The notes beneath the pieces are model-generated. The model ran no database searches. It was given only the letters and a program-made list of their open reading frames with translations, and was not told the DNA's origin. From Sulfitobacter sp. CW3 (GTDB lineage Bacteria > Pseudomonadota > Alphaproteobacteria > Rhodobacterales > Rhodobacteraceae), in NCBI RefSeq assembly GCF_019392245.1, contig NZ_JAHXRL010000012.1, forward strand, positions 1-64,000: DNA of 64,000 bases, written 5' to 3'. Below are positions 38,783 through 47,636 of this stretch, one piece after another; the first letter of the stretch is position 1; each line of letters begins with the position of its first letter. The translations under genes were made by a program, and so were the position numbers.

Positions 38783-39927
38783 TAGTCGAGATCCTCCAAT
38801 GTGAAGTCCATGAATTGATTTTCTTGTAGCTGCGCAGCGGCCATAGCCATTTGTGCGTCGCTCAAGGGGCGAGTTTGGGCAGCTTTGAGACGGGTAAGGA
38901 CAGCCACGAGGCGCACCAGTTCGGCCCGCGCATACGTGTTCACAGCCATCGACTCTTGAATGTCCTGCGTTTGACCAATCCGTTGAACAATGTTGCGGAT
39001 GCGGAGCGCCGCAGCTTCAACATTTTGCATTGAGCTATTGGCATAAAAGCTCGCACCACTGCCCGAAATTGAGAGGTTCGAGTTTGCCAATAATGCCGGA
39101 TCAATCGTGCCTAGGGCATCAATGCCGCCAACACGGGTCAGGTATTCGTTATATTTTGTGGGAATAACCTGCACATAATGCTGGGTTTCCTTGAACGGAG
39201 GAACACCACCGTAGGTTTGCACATTCCCTGGCCCCGCATTGTAGGCAGCGAGAGCATGGATGATATTTCCATCAAACATGCGCAGCATTTGTGCGAGGTA
39301 TCGTGCGCCACCCTCGACCTGCAAGTACGGACTATCGTAATATGCTGGATAGATACCCAGATCACCGGCAGTAGGTGGCATGATTTGTGTCAATCCGAAC
39401 GCACCGACAGGCGAACGAGCGCCAATCGTGAACCGGCTTTCTTGCCAAATTAGAGCTTGAAGAAGGCAACGCCATTGAACAACCGAAAGACCCGCTTGGC
39501 TTACGCCATTCAATCCGTGGGTTTCTTGCGCCACACGGATGATTAGCTGTTCAATATTGAGGTTCGCATCCCCAAACATCTGATCGCCGCCGGGGTTACT
39601 GTCCGTTGGTGAATACAACACATCAGTCGATTGTTCAGGCAGTGCGCCATCTTCAAGACCTTGCACCATGCCCGGTATGTTCTGACCACCAAAACTGGAT
39701 TGAGCATCCAGAATTTGTTGCAATACGTCGAGCTGTTCTACCTCAATCGCGGCGATAGCTTCCGCCGTCGATAGTCTTTGTGCCTGTTGCGCTAAGTCAG
39801 CTTCACGACGGAGGTTTGCGGCTTCATTCCTGATTATCAGGCCCCTATCAACCGTAGGCACACCTTGGCCGAGCGAGGACGTTGCCCAGATCAAGCCAAT
39901 CGCCGTCAATGAAAGGGTTGAACGCAT
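38782..39927 (-). CDS. Lytic transglycosylase embedded in a VirB5-like protein
   Basis: A 381-residue exported protein. Signal (LSLTAIGLIWATSSLG), then GVPTVDRGLIIRNEAANLRREA and coiled coil as in VirB5. A SLT domain occupies ~residues 150-260: IWQESRFTIGARSPVGAFGLTQIMP (catalytic Glu in QES), then ALAAYNAGPGNV. The C-terminal ~100 residues again match VirB5: NTYARAELVRLVAVL aligns with NTRVTAELAIALV, and QFMDFTLEDL with QFMDFTLPTL. This looks like a VirB5 paralogue interrupted by a transglycosylase domain. It overlaps virB5 by one base. It likely opens the wall at the pilus site while anchored in the channel. Confidence 0.8.
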   Translation of the reverse strand: MRSTLSLTAIGLIWATSSLGQGVPTVDRGLIIRNEAANLRREADLAQQAQRLSTAEAIAAIEVEQLDVLQQILDAQSSFGGQNIPGMVQGLEDGALPEQSTDVLYSPTDSNPGGDQMFGDANLNIEQLIIRVAQETHGLNGVSQAGLSVVQWRCLLQALIWQESRFTIGARSPVGAFGLTQIMPPTAGDLGIYPAYYDSPYLQVEGGARYLAQMLRMFDGNIIHALAAYNAGPGNVQTYGGVPPFKETQHYVQVIPTKYNEYLTRVGGIDALGTIDPALLANSNLSISGSGASFYANSSMQNVEAAALRIRNIVQRIGQTQDIQESMAVNTYARAELVRLVAVLTRLKAAQTRPLSDAQMAMAAAQLQENQFMDFTLEDLD

Positions 39928-40178
39928 TATTCGACCTCCGCACCACCGGGACCGCCAAGGGCGGTGAACGTGCAGTCGGAGACAGGCGCAGTTGACGTTG
40001 AAACCCGATCACCGCTCTGCGGGAGGAAATTTAAGCTGTTGTTGGCCGAACGGGTAACAACAGCTGTGTTGCTTGCGGCGTTATTCCCACCGTCAAAACA
40101 ATTCGCTTGCAGCCCTTGATAGTCGCCGCAGGCAGTAAGGCCGAGCACGGCCAAGATCATCAATGAAGTCAGTTTCAT
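39927..40178 (-). CDS. VirB7-like lipoprotein
   Basis: An 83-residue protein with lipobox LTAC (residues ~14-17) after a short signal (KLTSLMILAVLGL). The mature part is short with two further Cys (ANCFDGG, SDCTFTA). Position right after virB4 and size fit VirB7 or an entry-exclusion lipoprotein. It overlaps virB4 by four bases. Confidence 0.65.
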   Translation of the reverse strand: MKLTSLMILAVLGLTACGDYQGLQANCFDGGNNAASNTAVVTRSANNSLNFLPQSGDRVSTSTAPVSDCTFTALGGPGGAEVE

Positions 40179-42538
40179 TCTACTCTCCAGAAATCTGGGC
40201 GTTGGCGGTAATCGGCACCCACCAACTGTTCACCTTTATCCATCCCACCGAGGATGGTTAGTAATGGCCCAAGGGCGCTTAGGTCGGCGTTGACGACAAC
40301 GGACCCTTGATCGTCCCGCACAAGGCCCAGACGTGAAGTGCTGGCGGTATTCAGCAGAACGTCGAGTTCTTTATCTTGAAGGTTGAGCATGTCGAAATCA
40401 GATGCTTTGGCCTTGATGTTAGGCAGCAAAACTTGTGTCGGGACGGCTTCAACAATCGTCTTGCCTGTCCGTGTTTTCTCAAGCTGGCTAGCAAATTGCG
40501 TCATCATCACAACGACTGCATTTTGCTTACGGACTGAGAACAACCAACTTGCGAGTTTGGCCTCGAAATAGTGATTGTCTAAAGCTTTCCACGTCTCATC
40601 AACGATGATCAGTGTGGGCTTTCTGTCTTCGAGAACCCGCTCAATCCGGCGGAAAAGATACGACAGGACGGCCATCCGCTCTGTCTCGCCTGCGTTGTCC
40701 AAAATGCCCGTCAGATCAAAGCCAATGAAATCACCTTCAAGCGAGAAGGAGTCTTCGAGTGTTTGACCGAAAATCCACCCATAGCGGCCATCCGCCGCCC
40801 ATTCGAGCGCACGTTGCTGCAAGTCGCCATCATCATCCGTAGAAGCAAAGAGGGATGCGACACTTTTCCAATTCCGCAAGGAAGGGTCAGCCGCTTCACT
40901 ATTCTGGCGAATGACGTCTTGCAGTTTTGAGCGTTGAAGGGGTGTTAGCGGTTTGTCTGGACGAAGAAATAGCGATTCAATCCATTCATTGAGCCATGCT
41001 TGCCCTGAAACATCTGTCTCCGTCCACAGCGGGTTCAGACCCGTTGGTTCACCCGCTTTGATGGATGAATATGACCCACCGTTGGCTCGTACAGCCATTT
41101 CCATCCCAAGACGGTAATCAAGGCAAAACACCCGAACACCGGCGCGGCGGGCTTGGGTTGCGAAGAATGCCGAAAGAACCGATTTACCAGAACCTTGACG
41201 GCCCAAGAGCAAAGTGTGTCCGTTGGTCGGTTCCGCATCTGGCGACCCTTGTTCGTGATAGTTGAACAAAAAGCCGGAGCGTTCCGGTGTCGGCAACATA
41301 GTGATCGGCTTGCCCCACGGAACTTGATGCCCGCGCTTACCCATAGGTGTCCGATGGAATGCCGCGAAGTCAGCAAAGTTGATGTTGGTAACAGCGGCCT
41401 TTCGGCTTCGTTTTGGAGCATTGCCAGGGTGCTGTGCGAAGTAGTGAGTACGGGCAGCAAAGCCCTCGTTCACCAGCTTGACGCCCTGTGTAGCCGCGCT
41501 GTTACGAATTTCACCGGACAGATCATCTAAGTCAGCAGCGGTGTTTGCAAACACCGTTACGGTCATGTGGTGATCTCCAAAGCTAAGGCGTCGGCTTTCA
41601 AGATCATCACGAGCAAATGTGAGGTTTTCCAACAGTGAAATTGCGCCATCGTCAGCAGCACGCATCAGACGTTGTTGCTTTTTGATGCGCTCCGACATGA
41701 TGTTGCTGTTAATCGGTGTGAACGAGTGCGTAATGACCATATCAACTGGCAAGTTGAGCTCATCGAACATCGTGCATGTCGTCTGCTCTGGGTAGTTCTT
41801 TACCGCAAAGGTCGTACCGAGACGCTTGCCCGCATTCCCATCAGAAAGTTCAAAATTCGCCCCTTTGAATGTGACGCGGGTATTGGCGACGTCCTGCGAC
41901 AGATAACCATATTTTGAGCCTTGATAGAGCGGCAATTCTTGACCGGTATTAAGACCGCCGAGGAAGCCCAAGAGTTCGCCATTGGACGTTTCAAGCAATC
42001 GTGGCGACATATCCGCAAACGTCGATCTGATAAATCCAACGACTTCACCGAGAGCACGAAGGCGCTTTTCTGTTCGCTTTGCCAGTTGTTCGATAGATTT
42101 TTTCCGCTTGAATGGAATTTTGGAACCAGCAGGAGGACGGTTGATGACAGTCAAGGTGAGGGTTTTATCCCGCATCCCATATCCCTCAAGTGAAGCTCTC
42201 CATTTTGCATCGACAGCGGCGGCGAAGTCGTCCCCCTCCACTGGTGGCAAATTGTGGTCAATCGCCTTAGAAACCTTGTGGACATAGAACGCAAAGTCTT
42301 GTCCGATCTGAGCTACAATCGCAGCAAACAGACGGCGCACCTTGTCTAGTTCTTCATCATCCTTGGTAAAGCTGTTGATGCCACCAAGACGGATACACTG
42401 GAACAACTCATTGCCCCGTGTCCGTATCGTCTGGTCATTTACAAGACTGACATATGGCAGCATGTGTGCGAGGTCTTTTTCTTTCGCTACCCATGTTGGC
42501 AGCAGTGAAAGCGGATCAAGGCCATTCTCAAGAGGCAT
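40175..42538 (-). CDS. virB4: VirB4 ATPase
   Basis: A 787-residue protein. The N-terminal CagE/VirB4 domain is followed by Walker A LLLGRQGSGKSVLSAFF (~450), FCLDYRLGMEMAVRANGG, Walker B PTLIIVDETWKALD (~640) and VVMMTQFASQLEKT. Largest T4SS ATPase; drives pilus subunit and substrate handling. The ATG at 42538 is preferred (GGGGGTGAT upstream); the frame is open to 42553. It overlaps virB3. Confidence 0.92.
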   Translation of the reverse strand: MPLENGLDPLSLLPTWVAKEKDLAHMLPYVSLVNDQTIRTRGNELFQCIRLGGINSFTKDDEELDKVRRLFAAIVAQIGQDFAFYVHKVSKAIDHNLPPVEGDDFAAAVDAKWRASLEGYGMRDKTLTLTVINRPPAGSKIPFKRKKSIEQLAKRTEKRLRALGEVVGFIRSTFADMSPRLLETSNGELLGFLGGLNTGQELPLYQGSKYGYLSQDVANTRVTFKGANFELSDGNAGKRLGTTFAVKNYPEQTTCTMFDELNLPVDMVITHSFTPINSNIMSERIKKQQRLMRAADDGAISLLENLTFARDDLESRRLSFGDHHMTVTVFANTAADLDDLSGEIRNSAATQGVKLVNEGFAARTHYFAQHPGNAPKRSRKAAVTNINFADFAAFHRTPMGKRGHQVPWGKPITMLPTPERSGFLFNYHEQGSPDAEPTNGHTLLLGRQGSGKSVLSAFFATQARRAGVRVFCLDYRLGMEMAVRANGGSYSSIKAGEPTGLNPLWTETDVSGQAWLNEWIESLFLRPDKPLTPLQRSKLQDVIRQNSEAADPSLRNWKSVASLFASTDDDGDLQQRALEWAADGRYGWIFGQTLEDSFSLEGDFIGFDLTGILDNAGETERMAVLSYLFRRIERVLEDRKPTLIIVDETWKALDNHYFEAKLASWLFSVRKQNAVVVMMTQFASQLEKTRTGKTIVEAVPTQVLLPNIKAKASDFDMLNLQDKELDVLLNTASTSRLGLVRDDQGSVVVNADLSALGPLLTILGGMDKGEQLVGADYRQRPDFWRVE

Positions 42539-42806
42539 AGCTATCACCCCCATGAATTTTGCGGTTCGCTGTTGGCGGTGTCTCTTGGAGAGTGGTCGCT
42601 ACAACGTCGAGAAAATTCGGGTCCCAATCGGCGGCTTTCCACAGCATTGGGTAGGCGATCACGCCAACCAGCGCGATCGCCCAATGTTGCACCCATAGGA
42701 ACACCAGAACAGTGCCAAATAACCAGACCATCGCATACATGATGGGCAAGCCCAGCAGTTTGGGAGGTCGTATGAGGCCCAGAAAAAGTGGTGACTGTTC
42801 TGACAT
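42528..42806 (-). CDS. virB3: VirB3 membrane protein
   Basis: A 92-residue protein. SPLFLGLIRPPKLLGLPIMY is the family start (P.f.gltrp....Gv), followed by two hydrophobic segments and the closing KAADWDPNFLDVVATTL. Works with VirB4 in pilus assembly. Lies 12 bp after virB2. Confidence 0.88.
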   Translation of the reverse strand: MSEQSPLFLGLIRPPKLLGLPIMYAMVWLFGTVLVFLWVQHWAIALVGVIAYPMLWKAADWDPNFLDVVATTLQETPPTANRKIHGGDSYAS

Positions 42807-42818
42807 TCGCAGAGTTCC

Positions 42819-43109
42819 TTACGTGGTCCAAATTGCAGCTACGATTGTTGGTGCAGCAGCGATGCCCGCGATCCCGATAATGACCCAAAGGGCCTGACGG
42901 AAATCGAGGATGCCAAAGAGCCACGACAGAAACACGCCGATCAAAGCGAGTGTGCCGATCACGATGCCGAGCGGGCCGGTAATCGCGTCAACGATGCCTT
43001 GGAGGACGTTTTGTACTGGCGACAGGTCGATGGATTGTGCCAACGCCGGTTGTGCCAGCATCAGGAACACACCGCAGAGTGTCACCGTATTGGTCGTTGT
43101 TGGCTTCAT
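42819..43109 (-). CDS. virB2: VirB2 pilin
   Basis: A 96-residue TrbC/VirB2-type pilin. Signal TNTVTLCGVFLMLAQPALAQ, then two hydrophobic helices (GIVDAITGPLGIVIGTLALIGVFLSW; ALWVIIGIAGIAAAPTIVAAIW) joined by a short loop (FGILDFRQ). Major pilus subunit. The ATG overlaps the virB1 stop. Confidence 0.88.
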   Translation of the reverse strand: MKPTTTNTVTLCGVFLMLAQPALAQSIDLSPVQNVLQGIVDAITGPLGIVIGTLALIGVFLSWLFGILDFRQALWVIIGIAGIAAAPTIVAAIWTT

Positions 43110-43846
43110 GAGTTTTCTCCCTCTAGCCTGTTGAAAACAGCCAGCACACGGCTGACGTGGTTTTGGGTTTCCCTGTAGGGAGGAATACCCGCGTACTGCT
43201 CCACGGCACTGGGGCCAGCGTTGTAAGCTGCCAATGCAAGTTGAGCATCCCCGAACTGGACCAGCATCATCAGAAGATACCGAGCCGAGCCATCGAGATT
43301 TTGTTGCCAGTTGTGGGGATCAACATTCAGATCGCGCGCTGTTTCTGGCATAAGCTGCCCCAACCCAATCGCACCGACAGAACTGCGGACGTTGGTGTTG
43401 TAACCACTTTCAATTTCAATGTTTGAGCGGAACAACAGCCGCCATTCTGTAACCGAAAGACCAGCCCGCCGTAGGGCAGGGTGACTTGCATACCGCAGGG
43501 CGGTTGCGTCGATTGCTTGGAGAATTTCAGGGCGAGGAACGGCACCTCTTGGGGCAACAGTCGCTACACGAAAACCATCGGCGGTTGAGGCCTGATCCGG
43601 TTCATCTACCTGTTGGCCGAAGAGCTGCAACCCGTCGGCAGCAGAGCCTCGCCCCACGCCATCGTTGTAGTTTCGAGTGAAATTTTCTTGGGAAGACGAT
43701 TCTGAAAGTGAACCGTCGCCATTCATTACCAGCACCATACTTTGCGAGAAGGCTGGGGTGCTGGCGAGGGTTAGAGCAGCAACACTAGCTGTTGCGACCC
43801 TCCAAAAGCTCGTCCGGTAAGACGTGTGTAGTTCGACCGCCTTCAA
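43106..43846 (-). CDS. virB1: VirB1-like lytic transglycosylase
   Basis: Exported SLT-family enzyme. The signal region is TSFWRVATASVAALTLASTPAFS. The catalytic domain has LFRSNIEIESGYNTNVRSSVGAIGLGQLMP (Glu in IES), LDGSARYLLMMLVQFG and ALAAYNAGPSAVEQY, then PPYRETQNHVSRVL. No ATG fits the signal peptide; an in-frame TTG at 43846, inside the preceding gene, gives MKAVELHTSYRTSF and is the best guess. The open frame to 44122 is too long. Second transglycosylase of the operon. Confidence 0.8.
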   Translation of the reverse strand: MKAVELHTSYRTSFWRVATASVAALTLASTPAFSQSMVLVMNGDGSLSESSSQENFTRNYNDGVGRGSAADGLQLFGQQVDEPDQASTADGFRVATVAPRGAVPRPEILQAIDATALRYASHPALRRAGLSVTEWRLLFRSNIEIESGYNTNVRSSVGAIGLGQLMPETARDLNVDPHNWQQNLDGSARYLLMMLVQFGDAQLALAAYNAGPSAVEQYAGIPPYRETQNHVSRVLAVFNRLEGENS

Positions 43847-44153
43847 CCATCGGAATGTTGATTTGCGGGAAGCCCATGCTCTCAAGGAAGGAGATAAGGC
43901 CGTTAGCTGTCTTGAAGGTACGAACGGCAATTTCGTCGTCGTCACCCAATTTCTTACGGGCGGGAACAAGCAACTTTTCGTAGGTTCGTTCTTTGTTAAC
44001 GACGCGGATAATCCAAATGCCGTACCACACCGCTGCCTTCTTGGTTGCGGTTGTCCTGCAAACAACCTCCGCTTGATACCCACTGTGCATGAGGGTCTTG
44101 AAGTGAATTTCTGTGACCACATTCGGAGCTTCTTTGGTTATATCTTTCTCCAC
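43785..44153 (-). CDS. First gene of the virB operon, paralogue of 19688-20032
   Basis: A 122-residue protein from GTG with AAGGAAGG eight bases upstream. Shares VWYGIW, RTFKTANGLISFL and INIPMVEGG with the protein at 19688. Not recognised. Its 3' end overlaps virB1 by about 60 bp, which suggests translational coupling. It lies first behind the perfect 12-bp inverted repeat at 44210-44246. A regulatory role is possible but unproven. Confidence 0.6.
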   Translation of the reverse strand: MEKDITKEAPNVVTEIHFKTLMHSGYQAEVVCRTTATKKAAVWYGIWIIRVVNKERTYEKLLVPARKKLGDDDEIAVRTFKTANGLISFLESMGFPQINIPMVEGGRTTHVLPDELLEGRNS

Positions 44154-44209
44154 TTCTGCGGCCTTCCTTAGATAGCAGCAGCGGAACCCTTCTCAGGCTC
44201 CACTGCATT

Positions 44210-44246
44210 ACAATATTATAAAGAGTGCATCAAGTTATAATATTGT
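44210..44246. promoter_or_regulatory. Perfect 12-N13-12 inverted repeat (copy 3) between divergent units
   Basis: ACAATATTATAA at 44210-44221, 13 bp, TTATAATATTGT at 44235-44246. It lies between the virB operon (minus) and the small secreted protein gene at 44326 (plus). Best copy of the operator also seen at 2703 and 26944. Confidence 0.7.
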
Positions 44247-44325
44247 AACTCGATGCACTTCTTTGTATAAGACATCCATACGCATTGAATTGGATTTTTC
44301 CAAGCTACTTAGGGATGCTAGCACC

Positions 44326-44610
44326 ATGTCAACGTCACGGAACATCAGATACGTTCTTATAGTATGGTTTGTTTTGGTGGCGTCATCGGTGCAGGCAGAG
44401 ACCTGTTTGGCACCATCCAGACCTTTTGTTCCAAGCGATCCAGCCGCTGCGAAAGAGTACGAAGACCTGATCCGCCAAGATTTTGAAACATACATTTCTG
44501 ATGTTCAGGACTATTTCCGTTGCATGGAAGGTGAGCGCGCCCGAGCGTTCACCGAGGCCCAAGAGGTCAGTCAGGAGTACGGTCGTTTCGTTCAGCAAAT
44601 GGCAAATTGA
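44326..44610 (+). CDS. Small secreted protein divergent from virB
   Basis: A 94-residue protein with signal YVLIVWFVLVASSVQA. Mature part TCLAPSRPFVPSDPAAAKEYEDLIRQDF... with two Cys (ETCLAP, YFRCMEGE) and a charged helix. The start follows AGGGATGCTAGCACC; an upstream TTG frame to 44263 is less likely. It shares the operator with virB, so a transfer-related role is likely. No family named. Confidence 0.6.
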   Translation: MSTSRNIRYVLIVWFVLVASSVQAETCLAPSRPFVPSDPAAAKEYEDLIRQDFETYISDVQDYFRCMEGERARAFTEAQEVSQEYGRFVQQMAN

Positions 44611-45174
44611 AGAAATAACCGCTTGTTGATACTGTGATTACTCAGGGTAGATTGATCTATTCACCGCATTGCGCCGATGGGGCGCTCGAAAAAACGCGCC
44701 ACTCGCAGGTATCCGATGTACGAAAATTTTAAATGTCGGAGTCCTTCAATGATGAGACTGCGCCTGCAAAGAAAACAATCACTTAGCATTTTCTATTGAT
44801 GATACTGGGGCAGGGGCCATAGCCGACCTTCGCTGCATGGCGCATGAACTCACGCACTGCGGGACACAGCCGACTTTTGCCGACGTCGTTATTGCTCACG
44901 CAGCATTTCCTCGCACCTGCGGCGGCATCTTCTCGGCGCTGCAGAAAATTTCACCGAACCGGACCTTCAACGGTGTCAATTCCGGCAAAATCCAAACCGC
45001 GCTTTCCTCCTTGTCGGATTTGTCGCCGCTGCAGCTCGCGCTGACAGCAGCCACAAACCTTAGACTTTGCTGCCTTTCCAAGTTATTGAGCCAATGTCTA
45101 TTATTAGATGATCGGCGGCGGGAGGGGGTGGCCCTGGGTTGACAGCAATTCAACTCACGTTAGTTCGTCCGGAG
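44611..45174. other. Gene-free junction of plasmid backbone and high-GC segment
   Basis: No supported gene. The sequence changes from the AT-richer transfer region to the GC-rich style that continues from mntR on. Short plus-strand frames (44837-45142) have no starts or motifs. It may be a recombination scar. Confidence 0.5.
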
Positions 45175-45660
45175 TCATTCGGCCCGATCAGAAACGAAGC
45201 GCCCAAAGGCTTCCAGGGTCTCGTCGCTCACATGATGCTCGATACCTTCGGCGTCCCGTTCCGCAACCTCTGCCGGAATGCCGAGTGCCAGTAGGAATTT
45301 CACGACCAGTCGGTGCCGAGCGCGGCAGTGATCGGCGAGCTTTTGACCCGGTTTGGTCAAGAACACGGAGCGGTAGCGTTCCCGGCAGACCAAACCGTCG
45401 CGCTGCAGGCGGGTCAGGTTCTTTGATACTGTTGGTGGTTTGACGCCAAACCGCTCGGCAATGTCCACGGGCCGTGCCTCTCCCCGGAGGGCTATCAGTT
45501 CGGCAATGAGCTCGACGTAGTCTTCCGCCATCTCGCTTTCATGCGCATTGCGCACGGTTGCAAAGCCCTCGGCCTGCGACTCAATCGGGCGCTGCGTCTC
45601 GGCGGGCTTGTCCGTCAGGGGGTCAGGATGCGGCTTCATCATCATAACCATGTGCAACAT
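45175..45660 (-). CDS. mntR: MntR-type manganese-responsive repressor
   Basis: A 161-residue DtxR-family protein. DYVELIAELIALRGEARPVDIAERFGVKPPTVSKNLTRLQRDGLVCRE is the winged helix. The metal-binding dimer domain follows: RHRLVVKFLLALGIPAEVAERDAEGIEHHVSDETLEAF. The E-x2-HH arrangement (EGIEHHVS) is typical of MntR. The N-terminus has a His/Met-rich stretch (LHMVMMMKPHP). Divergent from the MauG-PhnDCE-like operon, which it probably controls. Confidence 0.85.
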   Translation of the reverse strand: MLHMVMMMKPHPDPLTDKPAETQRPIESQAEGFATVRNAHESEMAEDYVELIAELIALRGEARPVDIAERFGVKPPTVSKNLTRLQRDGLVCRERYRSVFLTKPGQKLADHCRARHRLVVKFLLALGIPAEVAERDAEGIEHHVSDETLEAFGRFVSDRAE

Positions 45661-45677
45661 ATTTTTTCGATTGACAA

Positions 45678-45720
45678 GAGATTAGCTATGGCAACATATA
45701 TTAGCCACGGGTAACTTTTA
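45678..45720. promoter_or_regulatory. Direct repeat ATTAGCYAYGG in mntR intergenic region
   Basis: ATTAGCTATGG and ATTAGCCACGG about 20 bp apart, with TTGACA (about 45672) upstream. Lies between mntR and the di-haem protein gene, so it is a candidate MntR site. Confidence 0.4.
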
Positions 45721-45740
45721 ATAGGAGGCTCCGAAAGCAG

Positions 45741-47636
45741 ATGCAGAATATTCTTAATTCCAGACTTGGAGCCGCGCTTCAGATATTCGTTTTTGCGCTG
45801 GCTATCTTTGCGCCGGGAAGCGCTGTGGCGACGCCTGCCAAGGAAGCGCCCTGGCTTCCCGAAGCTGCAGCCTATCGCTTGACATTGTTTCTGGGTAATC
45901 TCGCTCCGATCCCCTGGGATGAAGTCGAGAATGCCTGGCGCGTACCTTATCACGGCTCGGAATTCAGTGATGGAGCCGTTGCGCGACTGTCCCGCAACAG
46001 CGCACTCAGCACCGAGGCCGTGCTGTTGGCGATTGGGGCACGTGACAGGCAAGCAATTTTCGCTGAAGCCACGCGGCTCATCGCTAGTCGTATCGAGGAA
46101 GAACTTGACCGGGCAATGGCGGCGGGATCGGCCACCCCGGCCCAGGCATCGGTTTCAGAAGCCCGTGGTCTTTACCGCGCATTTGAAGATCATTTGAAGG
46201 CAGCAGACCCTGACGCCGCGCGCACGCTTGGCCGGGCCTGGTTGCAACTGTCCAGCAACGCCGGTTCGGCCGGAGTTCTTGGCGTCGGGGCGCAGCCTTC
46301 GGATCGCAGGTTGATGACCGAGGCACGCCAGACAATTTCGAACTACCTTGTGGCCAACTATCTAGTCGCGGAATTCGCCCCGCGCAATTCCCTCACGGCA
46401 GTGCCGGAAACGGTGCATCGCGCAGGCACACCCATTTCTATTCCGGCGGCGTTACCGCCGGGCGCAGACATCTTCGATCAGGATCCGTTGCCGCGGCTTG
46501 TTCTGAATTTTGAGGAGCAAGGCATCGACGAGACTGACCTGCCGCTGATTGCCTACGGTGACATGCTGTTTGATAGCGCACAGATATTCGGCGGTCCGGC
46601 GCAGGAACTTGGCATCACCTGCTCCACCTGCCACAATCGGTCGGACATCAACAACCGGCTGTTCATCCCCGGTGCCAGCCACCAGCCTGGCTCTGTTGAT
46701 GTGGACGGGGCGTTCTTCAACCCGATGTTCAATGATCGCCGAGACGATCCAATTGACATACCCAGCTTGCGCGGACTGCGCTTCACTGGCCCCTACGGAC
46801 GTGACGGCCGCTTTGCCAGCCTTCGCGACTTCACCCGGAACGTCATCGTCAATGAGTTCGCTGGGCCCGAGCCGACGCCATTCATGCTCGACGCGCTGCT
46901 GGCCTATATGATCGAGTTTGATTTCTTGCCCAATTCGCTGCTGAACAGTGACGGGACGCTGGCTGCGACCGCGCCCGAGGCCGCACGACGCGGCGAGGCA
47001 ATTTTCAACCAGCCCTTCGCCGGGATGGGCGGCAACGCCTGTGCGTCCTGCCATGTGCCATCGGCCAATTTTATGGACCGCAACGCGTATGACATTGGCT
47101 CGGTCGCGTCGGCTTACGAGGGCGCGCGGTCAGGGGCGCTCGACACGCCGACGCTGCTGGGTAGCCTTTACACGGCACCCTATTTCCATGATGGCGCGCT
47201 GCCGACCATGGCAAGCGTCGTGGACTGGTTTGACGATGCCAAAGGGCTTGGCTTGAACGAGACCGATCGGATGGACCTGACATCCTATCTGGAAACAGTC
47301 GGTGCCGCTGACGAGCCTTACACGACTTTCGATGACCGAGCGACGCCGTTCCGGCTTGCCTTTGACGAACTGACTACTTTTGCCTCGACGCTGGACACCC
47401 TCTTACCCGCGCGCGACAAGAGCCATGTCCTGCTTCTGACCGACACAGTTGCCGCGGACCTGGCGGCGGACGCGAGCACGATGTCCAATCATGCAGCACG
47501 GCCGGAGATTTACGCATTGTCCAGATATCTCGCAGATGTCGGCGTGGCCGTACGTGCCGATGACTGGGGGGCCGCCGAAGCTGCCTGGTCCGAGTTTCAA
47601 CGCTACGAAAGCGAAATCAAAGAGAGGGTTTATTGA
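45741..47636 (+). CDS. Di-haem cytochrome c peroxidase / MauG family protein
   Basis: A 631-residue exported protein. Signal LQIFVFALAIFAPGSAVA. An N-terminal helical domain of ~230 residues is not recognised. The MauG/CCP domain has two haem sites: ITCSTCHNRSD (~295) and NACASCHVPS (~435), plus GRDGRFASLRDFTRN and APYFHDGALPTMASVVDWFD. RBS AGGAGGC. It overlaps the solute-binding protein gene (ATGA-type), so is cotranscribed with it. It may oxidise a metal or protein ligand in the periplasm before import; inference. Confidence 0.8.
   Translation: MQNILNSRLGAALQIFVFALAIFAPGSAVATPAKEAPWLPEAAAYRLTLFLGNLAPIPWDEVENAWRVPYHGSEFSDGAVARLSRNSALSTEAVLLAIGARDRQAIFAEATRLIASRIEEELDRAMAAGSATPAQASVSEARGLYRAFEDHLKAADPDAARTLGRAWLQLSSNAGSAGVLGVGAQPSDRRLMTEARQTISNYLVANYLVAEFAPRNSLTAVPETVHRAGTPISIPAALPPGADIFDQDPLPRLVLNFEEQGIDETDLPLIAYGDMLFDSAQIFGGPAQELGITCSTCHNRSDINNRLFIPGASHQPGSVDVDGAFFNPMFNDRRDDPIDIPSLRGLRFTGPYGRDGRFASLRDFTRNVIVNEFAGPEPTPFMLDALLAYMIEFDFLPNSLLNSDGTLAATAPEAARRGEAIFNQPFAGMGGNACASCHVPSANFMDRNAYDIGSVASAYEGARSGALDTPTLLGSLYTAPYFHDGALPTMASVVDWFDDAKGLGLNETDRMDLTSYLETVGAADEPYTTFDDRATPFRLAFDELTTFASTLDTLLPARDKSHVLLLTDTVAADLAADASTMSNHAARPEIYALSRYLADVGVAVRADDWGAAEAAWSEFQRYESEIKERVY

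Noticed and set aside
44837..45142. Plus-strand frames in the junction region
   Set aside because: No start site, no motif; in a region that looks like non-coding junction DNA.
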